Source: Mycolicibacterium mageritense (GTDB lineage Bacteria > Actinomycetota > Actinomycetes > Mycobacteriales > Mycobacteriaceae). From it: a stretch of DNA of 64,000 nt. Below are positions 1 through 8,932 of the stretch, piece by piece. The notes under the pieces are model-generated. The model worked only from the letters and a program-made list of their open reading frames with translations. It did no database searches and had not been told where the DNA came from. The DNA lies in NCBI RefSeq assembly GCF_010727475.1, contig NZ_AP022567.1, positions 5,456,001 through 5,520,000 of the forward strand. Direction: 5' to 3'. The position numbers were made by a program, and so were the translations under genes. Numbering within the stretch: the stretch's first letter is position 1; every line of letters starts with the position of its first letter.

Positions 1-821
1 TGATCAGCGTGGTGGTCGCGGGCAATTGGGCGGCATCGGATTTCGACCGCCACGATATCGACGCCCTGCGCGCCGACATCGCGATCCTGGAGACCGTCGA
101 CGTGATCGACCCGGCGAAGACGTCGTTCGCCCGCGGTGATCTGGCGGTGCTGGAAGGCCGCCTGGCCGAGGCCGAGACCCGTTTCCAGGAATCACTGTCG
201 CGCACCGATCAGGCCGATTCCTGCCCGGTTCGCGTGAACCTGGAATTGGTGCAGGAAACGTTGGGGGACTTGGCCACCCGCGGCAACGACAAGGATGCCG
301 CCGAGCGGTGGTACAACGCTGCCATCGCGATCGTGCAACAGGCCCCGGCCGGATGCTTCGAGGGCAACGACGATGCCGATGCCGACCGCAAGGCCATCCG
401 CGCGGAGGCGCTGCCCCGGCTGCGGGAGAAGTTGCGCAACCTGCACCGGCCGCCCGCGCCGCCGTCCCAGGCGCCCGGTCCGTCGCCGTCGGCGCCGCCG
501 CATCCCGGCCAGTCCGGCGCCCCGCCGTCACCTGGCGAGCCGTCACCCGGGCAGCCGTCACCGGGCGCACCAACACCCGGCGCCCCGACCCCGGAGCCCG
601 GCGCCAACATGCCGTCACCCGATGCGCCGGAGCCGACCGCGACGCCCGGCCCGGAAGCGGGGGCCGGAAACGACGAAGTGCTCGACCCGATCAGCGCCGA
701 CCGCCTGCCCAGCGCGGGCAACGGGCGTGCGCCCGGCCAACGCCTGGGTACGGGAGATCCGTTGGAGCAGCTCAAGATTCTGCTCGACAACGCCAACGCG
801 CACGGGGAGAACCGGGAGTGA
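1..821 (+). CDS. TPR-like, Pro-rich membrane-associated protein (5' end outside window)
   Basis: The reading frame is open at the left edge, so the gene begins upstream; the visible C-terminal part is about 272 aa. It opens with a short hydrophobic stretch (ISVVVAGNW) that looks like the end of a transmembrane helix. A helical region of about 130 residues follows, with tetratricopeptide-like spacing (one segment reads LEGRLAEAETRFQESL). The last 110 residues are low-complexity Pro/Gly/Ser/Thr with PSPGxP and PTPGAP repeats. Such proteins often sit beside von Willebrand-A/MoxR operons, but no neighbour is visible here, so that is only inference. I cannot assign a function. Confidence 0.75.
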   Translation, partial: ISVVVAGNWAASDFDRHDIDALRADIAILETVDVIDPAKTSFARGDLAVLEGRLAEAETRFQESLSRTDQADSCPVRVNLELVQETLGDLATRGNDKDAAERWYNAAIAIVQQAPAGCFEGNDDADADRKAIRAEALPRLREKLRNLHRPPAPPSQAPGPSPSAPPHPGQSGAPPSPGEPSPGQPSPGAPTPGAPTPEPGANMPSPDAPEPTATPGPEAGAGNDEVLDPISADRLPSAGNGRAPGQRLGTGDPLEQLKILLDNANAHGENRE

Positions 822-837
822 TCTCCCGGGTTGCGAC

Positions 838-1497
838 TCACCGCAGGATGGTCGCCACGATCCCCGCGAGGTAGCCCAGCCGCGCGACCTCAGACGGCCG
901 GAATCCCGGGCCGCCGGGGCGGCCGAGCACCACCGCGGTGTCGGAATCGCCAAGCGGTGCGGCCGCGAGGGTGGTGTCCATGTCGCGCCACACCTGCGGC
1001 ACCCAATCGGCGCCCGCGTCCAATGACGTCGCGGCCTGCAGCGGCAACCACGGCGCCGCGGTGGCTTGCGTCTCGGGGGCGCCGTGACTGCCGGACACGC
1101 GCTCGACGCCCGTTCCAGTGGACCGCAGCACCGTGCACCAGCCGACGCGGAGCACCCGCGGCGCCTCCTCGGCCAGCACCTGCAGTTTGGCGGCCTTGCC
1201 GGGCGCTGCGGCGACGTGGTCGATCAGCTCGAGTTCCCGGTGTGCCTCAAGGAGCCCGGTATGGGGCCGGATGCTGTCCACGTAGACGCCGGACAGGGCC
1301 TCGGCCGCGGTGATCAGCGTGTCGGGCATCGCGCCCGCGGGCAGCTCGACCACCAGATCGTCGATCGCGTATCCCGGTCCGCGTTCGACCACGTCGAGGG
1401 ACAGGATGTCGGCGCCCACAGAGCCGAGGGCTACCGCCAGGGAGCCGAGGCTGCCTGGCCGATCCTCCAGCTGGACCCGCAGCAGATAGGAAGGCAC
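838..1497 (-). CDS. ACT-domain conserved protein (Rv3013-like)
   Basis: A 219-aa protein beginning with an ACT-type amino-acid-sensing fold: the first 80 residues carry RPGSLGSLAVALGSVGADI, a classic ACT beta-alpha-beta signature, then VVELPAGAMPDTLITA. The second half is GAF-like in appearance (AAPLGDSDTAVVLGRPGG). I chose the GTG start because the residues after it (PSYLLRVQ) begin the first ACT strand as in the M. tuberculosis Rv3013 protein; the frame runs further upstream without support. It points away from gatC, with 91 bp between the starts. The ligand and target are unknown; a regulatory role in amino acid metabolism is inference. Confidence 0.85.
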   Translation of the reverse strand: MPSYLLRVQLEDRPGSLGSLAVALGSVGADILSLDVVERGPGYAIDDLVVELPAGAMPDTLITAAEALSGVYVDSIRPHTGLLEAHRELELIDHVAAAPGKAAKLQVLAEEAPRVLRVGWCTVLRSTGTGVERVSGSHGAPETQATAAPWLPLQAATSLDAGADWVPQVWRDMDTTLAAAPLGDSDTAVVLGRPGGPGFRPSEVARLGYLAGIVATILR

Positions 1498-1574
1498 GGC
1501 CAACACTGTTGCACAGCGGCGCCGCGCGGGCATTCCGGCATCCTGCCGCTGTGATGCGCGCGCACCGGCTTGAC

Positions 1575-1580
1575 TAGGCT
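1575..1580 (+). promoter_or_regulatory. -10 box (TAGGCT) of a leaderless gatC promoter
   Basis: TAGGCT ends 8 nt before the gatC GTG, and no Shine-Dalgarno sequence lies in the gap, so the transcript probably starts at or next to the start codon. Confidence 0.5.
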
Positions 1581-1588
1581 GCGTTGTC

Positions 1589-1888
1589 GTGTCGCAGATC
1601 TCCCGAGACGAGGTGGCCCACCTGGCGCGTCTGGCCCGGTTGGCGCTGACGGATAACGAGCTGGACAGTTTCGCGGGCCAGTTGGACGCGATCCTGGGCC
1701 ATGTCGGCCAAATCCAGGCTGTCGACGTCACCGGCGTCGAACCGACCGACAATCCGCTCAAGGACGTCAACGTCACGCGGCCCGATGTCGTCACGCCGTG
1801 CCTGAGCCAGGACGAGGCGCTCGACGCCGCGCCGAAAGCCGAAGACGGCCGGTTCGCCGTGCCGCGGATTCTGGGGGAATCAGAGTGA
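1589..1888 (+). CDS. gatC: Asp/Glu-tRNA amidotransferase subunit C
   Basis: A 99-aa GatC, the small chaperone-like subunit that wraps the GatA-GatB interface of the amidotransferase converting mischarged Glu-tRNA(Gln) (and Asp-tRNA(Asn) where relevant) to the amidated form. Family features are the N-terminal [13 protein letters not shown] helix, the [18 protein letters not shown] segment and a C-terminal RFAVPRIL tail. Start is GTG with no Shine-Dalgarno but a TAGGCT box 8 nt upstream, fitting a leaderless message. Its TGA overlaps the gatA GTG (GTGA), so the two are translationally coupled. Confidence 0.97.
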   Translation: MSQISRDEVAHLARLARLALTDNELDSFAGQLDAILGHVGQIQAVDVTGVEPTDNPLKDVNVTRPDVVTPCLSQDEALDAAPKAEDGRFAVPRILGESE

Positions 1889-3372
1889 CCAATTCCGAGC
1901 TCATCCGGCGTGACGCCGCGACGCTGGCCGCCCAGATCGCCGCCAAAGAGGTGTCCTCGACCGAGGTGACGCAGGCACACCTGGATCAGATCGCGGCTAC
2001 CGACGAACGGTTCCACGCGTTCCTGCACGTGGCCGGCGACACCGCGCTGGCCGAGGCGGGCCGCATCGACGCCGCCGTCGCGGCCGGTGAGGATCTGCCG
2101 TCACCGCTCGCGGGCGTGCCGCTGGCGCTGAAGGACGTGTTCACCACCACCGACATGCCGACCACGTGCGGCTCGAAGATCCTCGAAGGGTGGCGTTCGC
2201 CGTACGACGCGACCGTCACGGCGCGGCTGCGGGCCGCCGGGATCCCGATCCTGGGCAAGACCAACATGGACGAGTTCGCGATGGGCAGCTCGACCGAGAA
2301 CTCCGCCTACGGGCCGACCCGCAACCCCTGGAACACCGAACGGGTGCCCGGTGGCTCGGGCGGCGGCAGCGCCGCGGCATTGGCGGCCTATCAGGCGCCG
2401 CTGGCGATCGGCACCGACACCGGTGGGTCGATCCGGCAGCCTGCCGCGTTGACCGCCACGGTCGGTGTCAAGCCGACGTACGGCACGGTGAGCCGCTATG
2501 GCCTGGTGGCCTGCGCGTCGTCGCTGGATCAGGGCGGCCCGTGCGCGCGCACGGTGCTCGACACCGCGCTGCTGCACCAGGTGATCGCCGGACACGATCC
2601 GCGGGACTCGACGTCGATCGACGCCGCTGTGCCCGATGTCGTCGGAGCCGCCCGCGAGGGCGCCCGAGGCGATCTCAAGGGTGTGCGGGTCGGTGTGGTC
2701 AAGCAGCTGCGGGGCGAGGGCTACCAACCGGGCGTGCTGGAGTCGTTCAACGCGGCCGTCGAGCAGCTCACCGCGCTCGGGGCCGAGGTGACCGAGGTGG
2801 ATTGCCCGAACTTCGACCACGCCATGGCCGCGTACTACCTGATCCTGCCGTCGGAGGTGTCGAGCAACCTGGCGCGCTTCGACGCGATGCGGTTCGGGCT
2901 GCGCGTCGGCGACGACGGCACGCGCAGCGCCGAAGAGGTCATGGCGCTGACGCGGGCCGCGGGATTCGGCCCGGAAGTCAAGCGCCGCATCATGATCGGC
3001 ACCTATGCGCTGTCGGCGGGCTATTACGACGCGTACTACAACCAGGCGCAGAAGGTTCGCACGCTGATCGCTCGCGACCTCGACCGGGCGTACGAGAGCG
3101 TCGACGTCTTGGTGTCGCCCGCGACCCCGACCACCGCGTTCCGGCTGGGGGAGAAGGTCGACGACCCGCTGGCCATGTATCTCTTCGACCTGTGCACGCT
3201 GCCGCTGAACCTGGCGGGGCACTGCGGCATGTCGGTGCCGTCCGGGCTGTCGCCCGACGACGGGCTGCCGGTCGGCCTGCAGATCATGGCGCCCGCGCTG
3301 GCCGATGACCGGCTCTACCGGGTCGGCGCCGCGTACGAGGCCGCGCGGGGTTCGCTGCCGAGCGCCGTGTAG
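1885..3372 (+). CDS. gatA: Glu-tRNA(Gln) amidotransferase subunit A
   Basis: A 495-aa amidase-signature enzyme that releases ammonia from glutamine or asparagine for transamidation of tRNA-bound glutamate. The Ser-cisSer-Lys triad is visible: Lys83 (LALKDVF), cis-Ser158 ([11 protein letters not shown]) and nucleophile Ser182 ([10 protein letters not shown]). Spacing of 75 and 24 residues equals that of the characterised S. aureus GatA. The GTG start overlaps the gatC stop by 3 nt; a longer upstream frame runs through gatC and is an artefact. Partner gatB lies 2.4 kb downstream, after pfkA and a divergent SDR/MarR pair. Confidence 0.97.
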   Translation: MTNSELIRRDAATLAAQIAAKEVSSTEVTQAHLDQIAATDERFHAFLHVAGDTALAEAGRIDAAVAAGEDLPSPLAGVPLALKDVFTTTDMPTTCGSKILEGWRSPYDATVTARLRAAGIPILGKTNMDEFAMGSSTENSAYGPTRNPWNTERVPGGSGGGSAAALAAYQAPLAIGTDTGGSIRQPAALTATVGVKPTYGTVSRYGLVACASSLDQGGPCARTVLDTALLHQVIAGHDPRDSTSIDAAVPDVVGAAREGARGDLKGVRVGVVKQLRGEGYQPGVLESFNAAVEQLTALGAEVTEVDCPNFDHAMAAYYLILPSEVSSNLARFDAMRFGLRVGDDGTRSAEEVMALTRAAGFGPEVKRRIMIGTYALSAGYYDAYYNQAQKVRTLIARDLDRAYESVDVLVSPATPTTAFRLGEKVDDPLAMYLFDLCTLPLNLAGHCGMSVPSGLSPDDGLPVGLQIMAPALADDRLYRVGAAYEAARGSLPSAV

Positions 3373-3471
3373 CCGGCGGGGATCTGCCTGCGGTTTCGAT
3401 GCTGATCCGGCGAGCAGTTGGCCGGCCGGGCAAGATAGGGCACATGCGCACGACGAGGAGCAGGTGAGCAG

Positions 3472-4503
3472 ATGCGTATCGGAATTCTCACCGGCGGCGG
3501 TGACTGTCCTGGCCTGAACGCCGTGATCCGGGCGGTGGTGCGCACCTGCGACGTCCGGTACGGCTCGTCGGTCGTCGGATTTCAGGACGGCTGGCGCGGC
3601 CTGCTCGAGGACCGGCGGATTCAGCTCAAGAACGACGATCGCAACGATCGGCTGCTCGCCAAGGGCGGCACCATGCTCGGTACCGCACGGGTCAATCCGG
3701 AAAAGCTGCGCGCCGGTCTGAATCAGATCAAGCAGACGCTTGAGGACAACGGCATCGACGTGCTCATCCCGATCGGTGGCGAGGGCACGCTGACCGCTGC
3801 GCACTGGCTTTCGGAGGAGAACGTCCCGGTGGTGGGCGTGCCAAAGACCATCGACAACGACATCGATTGCACCGACGTCACTTTCGGCCACGACACGGCG
3901 CTGCAGATCGCCACCGAGGCCATCGACCGCCTGCACAGCACCGCCGAATCGCATCAGCGTGTGATGCTGGTCGAGGTGATGGGCCGCCACGCAGGCTGGA
4001 TCGCGCTCAACGCCGGCCTGGCCTCGGGCGCGCACATGACGTTGATCCCCGAGCAGCCGTTCGACGTCGAAGAAGTCTGCCGGCTGGTCAAACAGCGCTT
4101 CGTGCGCGGTGATTCGCACTTCATCTGCGTGGTCGCCGAGGGGGCCAAACCCGCCGAGGGGTCGATGCAGTTGCGCGACGGCGGTATCGACGAGTTCGGC
4201 CACGTCCGGTTCACCGGTGTCGCTGCGCAACTCGGCGTCGAGATCGAGAAGCGGATCAAGAAGGAAGTGCGCACCACCGTGCTCGGCCATGTGCAACGCG
4301 GAGGTACGCCCACTGCCTACGACCGCGTGCTGGCCACCCGCTTCGGCGTCAACGCCGCCGACGCCGCGCATGCCGGTGAGTACGGGATGATGGTGTCGCT
4401 GCGCGGCCAGGACATCGGGCGGGTGCCGTTGGCCGACGCGACGCGTCAACTCAAGTTGGTGCCGCAGAGCCGGTACGACGATGCCGCGGAGTTCTTCGGC
4501 TGA
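3472..4503 (+). CDS. pfkA: 6-phosphofructokinase
   Basis: A 343-aa PfkA catalysing ATP-dependent phosphorylation of fructose 6-phosphate in glycolysis. Visible motifs are the phosphate-binding loop [16 protein letters not shown] (residues 8-23), GGEGTL (102-107), the catalytic PKTIDND (124-130, Asp128 equivalent to E. coli Asp127) and GRHAGWIA. Residues that discriminate phosphoryl donors are mixed: Gly at the E. coli Gly104 position, typical of ATP enzymes, but Lys where E. coli has Gly124, more typical of pyrophosphate enzymes. Actinobacterial ATP-PFKs share this, so ATP is the likely donor. An AGGAG box precedes the ATG. Confidence 0.96.
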   Translation: MRIGILTGGGDCPGLNAVIRAVVRTCDVRYGSSVVGFQDGWRGLLEDRRIQLKNDDRNDRLLAKGGTMLGTARVNPEKLRAGLNQIKQTLEDNGIDVLIPIGGEGTLTAAHWLSEENVPVVGVPKTIDNDIDCTDVTFGHDTALQIATEAIDRLHSTAESHQRVMLVEVMGRHAGWIALNAGLASGAHMTLIPEQPFDVEEVCRLVKQRFVRGDSHFICVVAEGAKPAEGSMQLRDGGIDEFGHVRFTGVAAQLGVEIEKRIKKEVRTTVLGHVQRGGTPTAYDRVLATRFGVNAADAAHAGEYGMMVSLRGQDIGRVPLADATRQLKLVPQSRYDDAAEFFG

Positions 4504-4528
4504 CCTACTTTTGGCCGAGCGGGAGAAC

Positions 4529-5221
4529 TCACGCGCTCTTGAACGCTTCGCGGCGCAGCAACTGCCACATCGACGGGGTGTCGACGGTGGTCGAGATCGT
4601 CACGGTCGCACGTGGTGCGGGGGACTCGGCCAGCTTCAGCAGATAGTCGGCGAGATCCGTGCGGGACGTGAACGCGCCCACCGGATCGCCCTGTCCGGCA
4701 ACGTATTCGGTGACGTTCGGCAGGTCGAAGAGGCCTGAGGGCCGCACGATGGTCCAGTCCAGACCGCTGTCGGCGACGATCCGCTCCATCCGCCGCATGT
4801 CCGCGTAGAGGGTCTTGCCGAAGATGCGGCTGATCACCGGTTGGACCACGCGCAGTGCGAACGGTGTCGCGGTGCGGCCGGGGTAGTCGTCGATGGCAGT
4901 CGAGCTGACCACTGCCAGCCGGCTGACCCCGGTCTTGTGCATCGCCTCGACGATGTTGGCCACGCCGACCGAGTACGTGTCGACGGGCTCCAAGGTGAAC
5001 GTGACGCCGAGGGAGGACAGCACCGCGTCAGCGCCGTCGACCGCACGGGCGACGGCCGCGGGATCGCGCACGTCCGCGCCCACCACGGTGAGCGCCGGCG
5101 CGGCGAGCGGGAACTCGTCGGGATGTCGCGTGACGGCCACGGCCGTGTGACCCGCGTCGAGAACCCTGCGGGTGAGCAGGCGTCCGGTGGCTCCGTTGGC
5201 TCCGAAGATGACGATTCGCAT
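4529..5221 (-). CDS. NAD(P)-binding SDR-family oxidoreductase (NmrA/YwnB-like)
   Basis: A 230-aa atypical short-chain dehydrogenase with the N-terminal dinucleotide-binding loop FGANGATGRLLTRRVL and a full Rossmann fold (VVGADVRDPAAVARAVDGAD). It has the shape of NAD(P)H-dependent epimerase/flavin-reductase proteins that act in stress or redox responses; the substrate cannot be read from sequence. The ATG at 5221 has a strong GGAGG 5 nt upstream. It is divergent from a MarR regulator, with a 13-bp palindrome in the shared intergenic region, so that regulator probably controls it. It converges on pfkA. Confidence 0.88.
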   Translation of the reverse strand: MRIVIFGANGATGRLLTRRVLDAGHTAVAVTRHPDEFPLAAPALTVVGADVRDPAAVARAVDGADAVLSSLGVTFTLEPVDTYSVGVANIVEAMHKTGVSRLAVVSSTAIDDYPGRTATPFALRVVQPVISRIFGKTLYADMRRMERIVADSGLDWTIVRPSGLFDLPNVTEYVAGQGDPVGAFTSRTDLADYLLKLAESPAPRATVTISTTVDTPSMWQLLRREAFKSA

Positions 5222-5232
5222 GAATGCCTCCA

Positions 5233-5245
5233 ATTAGTCACTAAT
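5233..5245. promoter_or_regulatory. Candidate MarR operator (13-bp palindrome)
   Basis: ATTAGTCACTAAT is a perfect inverted repeat (ATTAGT, centre C, ACTAAT). It lies 12 nt upstream of the SDR start codon, touching its Shine-Dalgarno region, in the divergent gap to the MarR gene. Size and placement fit MarR-family sites; the pairing is inference. Confidence 0.55.
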
Positions 5246-5282
5246 GGTGATAATCCCGATATATGACAATCATAGGTGGTGC

Positions 5283-5288
5283 TAGTGT
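5283..5288 (+). promoter_or_regulatory. -10 box (TAGTGT) of the MarR gene
   Basis: TAGTGT ends 7 nt before the ATG at 5296. This supports that start over the in-frame ATG at 5263, which lies upstream of the promoter element. Confidence 0.4.
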
Positions 5289-5295
5289 CCGCGGC

Positions 5296-5769
5296 ATGGC
5301 TGAGGAACCGATCGGCGTCGCCGCGCTCGACCAGCGCATTCCGTTCCTGCTGTCCCAACTCGGCGCGTATGTCGCCGAGGGGTTCAAGGCCAAGCTGGAG
5401 CCGCTCGGCATCCACCCAAGGGCCACTGCCGTACTGCTGGCCCTGTCCGCCGCGGACGGCCAGTCGCAGCGCGAGCTCTCGGAGCGGCTCGGGCTGCATC
5501 GCAATGTGATGGTCACGCTCATCGACACGCTGGAGGCCGAGGGACTCGTGGAACGCCGGCCGCACCCCGGCGACCGGCGCGCATTCGCGGTGTCCCTGAC
5601 CGAACGGGCGCGCACGCTGCTCCCGGAACTGGATGCGGCAGGCCGGGCGCTTGAGGCGGAGGTCACCGCGTCGCTGTCCGGCGAGGAGCGAACCGTGCTG
5701 CGGCGCCTGCTGCGACGGCTCTCGGCGGACGCGGGCCTGATTCCCGGCGTCCACCCCGGACTGGCCTGA
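5296..5769 (+). CDS. MarR-family transcriptional regulator
   Basis: A 157-aa winged-helix regulator. The MarR fold is visible as a dimerisation helix (LLSQLGAYVAEGF), the recognition region SQRELSERLGLHRNVMVTLID, and a wing with ERRPHPGDRRAFAVSLTERG-like sequence (DRRAF, then TERARTLL). I chose the ATG at 5296 because a TAGTGT box lies 7 nt upstream; the longer frame from 5263 would add 11 residues without similarity. It is divergent from the SDR gene and the presumed operator lies between them, so autorepression and control of the SDR are likely. The inducer is unknown. Confidence 0.9.
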   Translation: MAEEPIGVAALDQRIPFLLSQLGAYVAEGFKAKLEPLGIHPRATAVLLALSAADGQSQRELSERLGLHRNVMVTLIDTLEAEGLVERRPHPGDRRAFAVSLTERARTLLPELDAAGRALEAEVTASLSGEERTVLRRLLRRLSADAGLIPGVHPGLA

Positions 5770-5780
5770 TCACCCCCAAC

Positions 5781-5786
5781 TAGGAT
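5781..5786 (+). promoter_or_regulatory. -10 box (TAGGAT) of a leaderless gatB promoter
   Basis: TAGGAT ends 7 nt before the gatB ATG with no Shine-Dalgarno between. gatB therefore seems to have its own promoter, separate from gatCA. Confidence 0.5.
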
Positions 5787-5793
5787 CGACGAC

Positions 5794-7296
5794 ATGTCTG
5801 TCGCCACCGCTGACCTCGTTGACTACGACGATGTGATCGCCGCCTACGAACCCGTGATGGGTATGGAGGTGCACGTCGAACTGTCGACGCAGACCAAGAT
5901 GTTCTGCGGCTGCGCCAACCGGTTCGGCGCCGAGCCCAACACCCTGGTCTGCCCGGTCTGCCTGGGGCTGCCCGGCTCGCTGCCCGTGCTCAACCAGGCC
6001 GCGGTCGAATCGGCCATCCGCATCGGGCTCGCGCTCAACTGCGACATCGCGCCGTGGGGGCGGTTCGCCCGGAAGAACTACTTCTATCCCGACCAGCCGA
6101 AGAACTACCAGATCTCGCAGTACGACGAGCCGATCGCGGTCAACGGCTACCTCGATGTGCCACTCGACGACGGCACGACGTGGCGGGTCGAGATCGAACG
6201 CGCCCACATGGAAGAGGACACCGGCAAGCTGACCCACCTGGGTAGCGACACCGGGCGCATCGCGGGCGCGACGACGTCGCTGGCCGACTACAACCGGGCC
6301 GGGGTGCCACTCATCGAGATCGTCACCAAGCCCATCGAGGGCACCGGGGCACGCGCCCCGGAGATCGCCCGCGCCTACGTCACGGCGCTGCGGGATCTCT
6401 TGCAGGCCTTGGGTGTTTCCGACGTCCGGATGGATCAGGGGTCGATGCGGTGTGACTCCAACCTGTCGCTCAAGCCGATCGGTGCGGCCGAGTTCGGCAC
6501 CCGCACCGAGACCAAGAACGTCAACTCGCTCAAGAGCGTCGAGGTCGCGGTGCGTTACGAAATGCGCCGCCAGGCCGCTGTTCTCGGAGCCGGCGGCACC
6601 GTGACGCAGGAGACCCGCCACTTTCACGAGGACGGTTACACCTCGCCCGGACGCAGCAAGGAGACCGCGCAGGACTACCGGTACTTCCCGGAGCCCGATC
6701 TTGAACCCGTGGCGCCCAGCGCCGAGCTGGTCGAGCAGCTCCGGACGACCATTCCCGAGCTGCCGTGGCTGGCGCGCAAACGCATTCAGGAAGAGTGGAG
6801 CATCACCGACGAGGTGATGCGCGACCTCGTCAACAACGGCGTCATCGACTTGGTCGCCGCGACCGTCGAGCACGGCGCGTCGAGCGAGCAGGCCCGCGCA
6901 TGGTGGGGCAACTTCCTGGTGCAGAAGGCCAATGAGAGGGGAGTGGCCGTGTCCGAACTGGCGATCACGCCGGCACAGGTCGCGGCTGTGGTGAAGCTCG
7001 TCGACGACGGCAAGTTGTCCACCAAACTGGCCCGGCAGGTGGTCGAGGGCGTGCTGGCCGGCGAGGGTGAGCCCGAACAGGTGATGAACGATCGCGGGCT
7101 GGTTGTGGTGCGTGACGATTCGGTCATCCAAGCCGCCGTCGACGAGGCTCTGGCGGCCAATCCCGATGTGGCCGAGAAGATTCGCGGCGGCAAGGTGGCC
7201 GCGGCAGGCGCGATCGTGGGTGCGGTGATGAAGGCCACGAAAGGATCGGCCGACCCGGCACGCGTGCGCGAACTCGTCTTGGCCGCCTGCAGTTAG
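5794..7296 (+). CDS. gatB: Glu-tRNA(Gln) amidotransferase subunit B
   Basis: A 500-aa GatB, the tRNA-binding and kinase-like subunit that phosphorylates the gamma-carboxyl of tRNA-bound glutamate and accepts ammonia tunnelled from GatA. The N-terminal cradle has [17 protein letters not shown] and a zinc site formed by Cys38, Cys40, Cys53 and Cys56. The [18 protein letters not shown] and [16 protein letters not shown] motifs follow. The C-terminal YqeY-like tail domain ends with [16 protein letters not shown]. It is separated from gatCA but in the same orientation. Its stop overlaps the convergent TetR stop by 4 nt. Confidence 0.97.
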   Translation: MSVATADLVDYDDVIAAYEPVMGMEVHVELSTQTKMFCGCANRFGAEPNTLVCPVCLGLPGSLPVLNQAAVESAIRIGLALNCDIAPWGRFARKNYFYPDQPKNYQISQYDEPIAVNGYLDVPLDDGTTWRVEIERAHMEEDTGKLTHLGSDTGRIAGATTSLADYNRAGVPLIEIVTKPIEGTGARAPEIARAYVTALRDLLQALGVSDVRMDQGSMRCDSNLSLKPIGAAEFGTRTETKNVNSLKSVEVAVRYEMRRQAAVLGAGGTVTQETRHFHEDGYTSPGRSKETAQDYRYFPEPDLEPVAPSAELVEQLRTTIPELPWLARKRIQEEWSITDEVMRDLVNNGVIDLVAATVEHGASSEQARAWWGNFLVQKANERGVAVSELAITPAQVAAVVKLVDDGKLSTKLARQVVEGVLAGEGEPEQVMNDRGLVVVRDDSVIQAAVDEALAANPDVAEKIRGGKVAAAGAIVGAVMKATKGSADPARVRELVLAACS

Positions 7297-7817
7297 GCGC
7301 GCATCCCGCGCAACACGGTATCGAGGTGACGCCGCCAGACGTCGTCGCCTCCACCGGACTGGACGATGCCGCGCAGCGCCCACACGGTCGCGGTGACATC
7401 CATCGTCGTCACGTCGTCTCGGATCGCTCCGGCGCGTTGGGCGCGCGACAGCAATGCGGCTGACCGCTGCCTGAGGTCGTCGACCAACTCCCGCGGTGCA
7501 AGATCGCCCCAGACGTAGGCCGACAACCCGCTCTTCTGCGCGAGTTCGGCACCCACGGTGTGCAGGAACACATCTATGCACCGGTCGGGAGGGGCGTGCT
7601 GCGCGTGCTCGGCCACCAGCACCAGGCGCCCGAAAAAGACCGCGAGCACCTCCCGAACCAGGGCGTCCTTGTCGGCGAAATGGCGGTACAGCGTGGCCGG
7701 GCCGATGCCGGCTGCCCGCGCGACATCGTCCAGGGTCGCGGCGGTCCCATGCCGCGCGAATACCTCTTCAGCCGCGGCGACGAGCCGGTTTCGGTTGTCG
7801 GCCGCATCGCGTCTCAT
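7293..7817 (-). CDS. TetR-family regulator of the divergent aldo-keto reductase
   Basis: A 174-aa TetR/AcrR regulator. The N-terminal helix-turn-helix is intact ([39 protein letters not shown] in two parts). The C-terminal ligand domain is short and Trp/Ala rich. The ATG at 7817 follows the TetR start pattern ([12 protein letters not shown]); the open frame extends 15 codons further into the operator region. It is divergent from an aldo-keto reductase, and three alternating half-sites lie in the 65-bp gap, so it most likely represses both genes. It converges with gatB, sharing stop-codon bases. Confidence 0.9.
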   Translation of the reverse strand: MRRDAADNRNRLVAAAEEVFARHGTAATLDDVARAAGIGPATLYRHFADKDALVREVLAVFFGRLVLVAEHAQHAPPDRCIDVFLHTVGAELAQKSGLSAYVWGDLAPRELVDDLRQRSAALLSRAQRAGAIRDDVTTMDVTATVWALRGIVQSGGGDDVWRRHLDTVLRGMRA

Positions 7818-7838
7818 CGTCGTCTCCGTTTCGCGCGT

Positions 7839-7860
7839 ACTATCTGATAGTGAAACTATC
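7839..7860. promoter_or_regulatory. TetR operator with three alternating half-sites
   Basis: ACTATC-T-GATAGT (7839-7851) is a perfect 13-bp palindrome, and GATAGT-GAA-ACTATC (7846-7860) is a second inverted repeat using the same central half-site. It lies between the divergent TetR and aldo-keto reductase starts. Confidence 0.65.
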
Positions 7861-7882
7861 ACTTATGCAAAAGGAGCGCGCC

Positions 7883-8926
7883 ATGGCAGCGATCGATGGT
7901 TCGGCAACGGTCAGGCTCGGCCACTCGGATCTGACGGTCAGGCCGGTCGGGCTGGGCTGCATGGGAATGTCGCAGCATTACGGGCCGGGCGACGACGCCG
8001 CGTCGGTGCAGACGATCCGGACCGCACTCGATCTCGGCGTCGACCACCTCGACACCTCCGACGTGTACGGCGCCTCCGACATCACCTGGGGCGTGCCGAT
8101 CCGGGGATTCGGGCACAACGAGGAGCTGATCGCCGCCGCGATCGCGGGTCGTCGCGACGACGTGGTGCTGGCCACCAAGTTCGCCGCCAAGATCAACGAA
8201 ACGCACGACGGCATCGCCATCGACGGACGCCCCGAATACGTCACCGCGGCCTGCGAAGCCAGCCTGCGTCGCCTCGGCACCGACGTGATCGACCTGTACT
8301 ACTACCACCGCCTCGACGCCGGCGTCCCGATCGAGGACACCGTCGGCGCGATGAGCGAGTTGGTCGCGGCGGGCAAGGTGCGGGCCATCGGACTCAGCGA
8401 GGTCGGCCCACAGACGCTGCGCCGCGCGCATGCCGTGCACCCCATCACCGCGTTGCAGAGCGAATATTCGCTGTGGGAGCGTGGCATCGAGGCCGAGATC
8501 GCCGGAGTCTGCCGCGAACTCGGCATCACCGTGGTGGCCTACAGCCCGCTCGGGCGATCGGCGCTCACCGGAGCGCTGACGCCCGACGCGACATTTGGCC
8601 CCGGTGATCTCCGGGCCACCAACCCCCGCTTCACGACTGAGAATCTGCGCACCAACCTCGCGCCCGTCGCGGCTCTCACCGCGCTGGCCGAGGAAAAGGG
8701 CTGCCGCCCCGGCCAATTGGCACTCGCGTGGCTGCTGTCTCGGCCGTGGGACGTCGTGGCGATACCCGGCACGAAGCGTGCCGAATATGTCGCCGAGAAT
8801 CTCGGTGCCACCAACGTCGCACTCAGTGCCGATGAAAGTGCTTACCTGGCCGAGGTTTTCGCTCCCGGCACGATCGTCGGAGAGCGCTACGCGCCGGTGC
8901 ACGCGCGCACGGTCGCCGCGAGTTGA
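7883..8926 (+). CDS. Aldo/keto reductase
   Basis: A 347-aa NADPH-dependent aldo/keto reductase of the Gcy/Tas-like group, a TIM barrel. Seen directly: GLGCMGMSQHYGPGDD at the N-terminus, the catalytic Asp and Tyr region (DHLDTSDVYG), the catalytic Lys (VLATKFAAK), the DVIDLYYYHRLD segment containing the active-site His, and the C-terminal cofactor motif VAIPGTKRAEYVAENLGA. Physiological substrate unknown. GGAG lies 8 nt upstream of the ATG. It is divergent from and probably repressed by the adjacent TetR protein. Confidence 0.93.
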   Translation: MAAIDGSATVRLGHSDLTVRPVGLGCMGMSQHYGPGDDAASVQTIRTALDLGVDHLDTSDVYGASDITWGVPIRGFGHNEELIAAAIAGRRDDVVLATKFAAKINETHDGIAIDGRPEYVTAACEASLRRLGTDVIDLYYYHRLDAGVPIEDTVGAMSELVAAGKVRAIGLSEVGPQTLRRAHAVHPITALQSEYSLWERGIEAEIAGVCRELGITVVAYSPLGRSALTGALTPDATFGPGDLRATNPRFTTENLRTNLAPVAALTALAEEKGCRPGQLALAWLLSRPWDVVAIPGTKRAEYVAENLGATNVALSADESAYLAEVFAPGTIVGERYAPVHARTVAAS

Positions 8927-8932
8927 CGGCCC

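Noticed and set aside
2101..4449. A 782-aa open frame on the minus strand across gatA and pfkA
   Set aside because: It is antisense to two well-supported genes, has Arg/His/Gly-rich shadow composition and no recognisable domain; long antisense frames are expected at this GC content.
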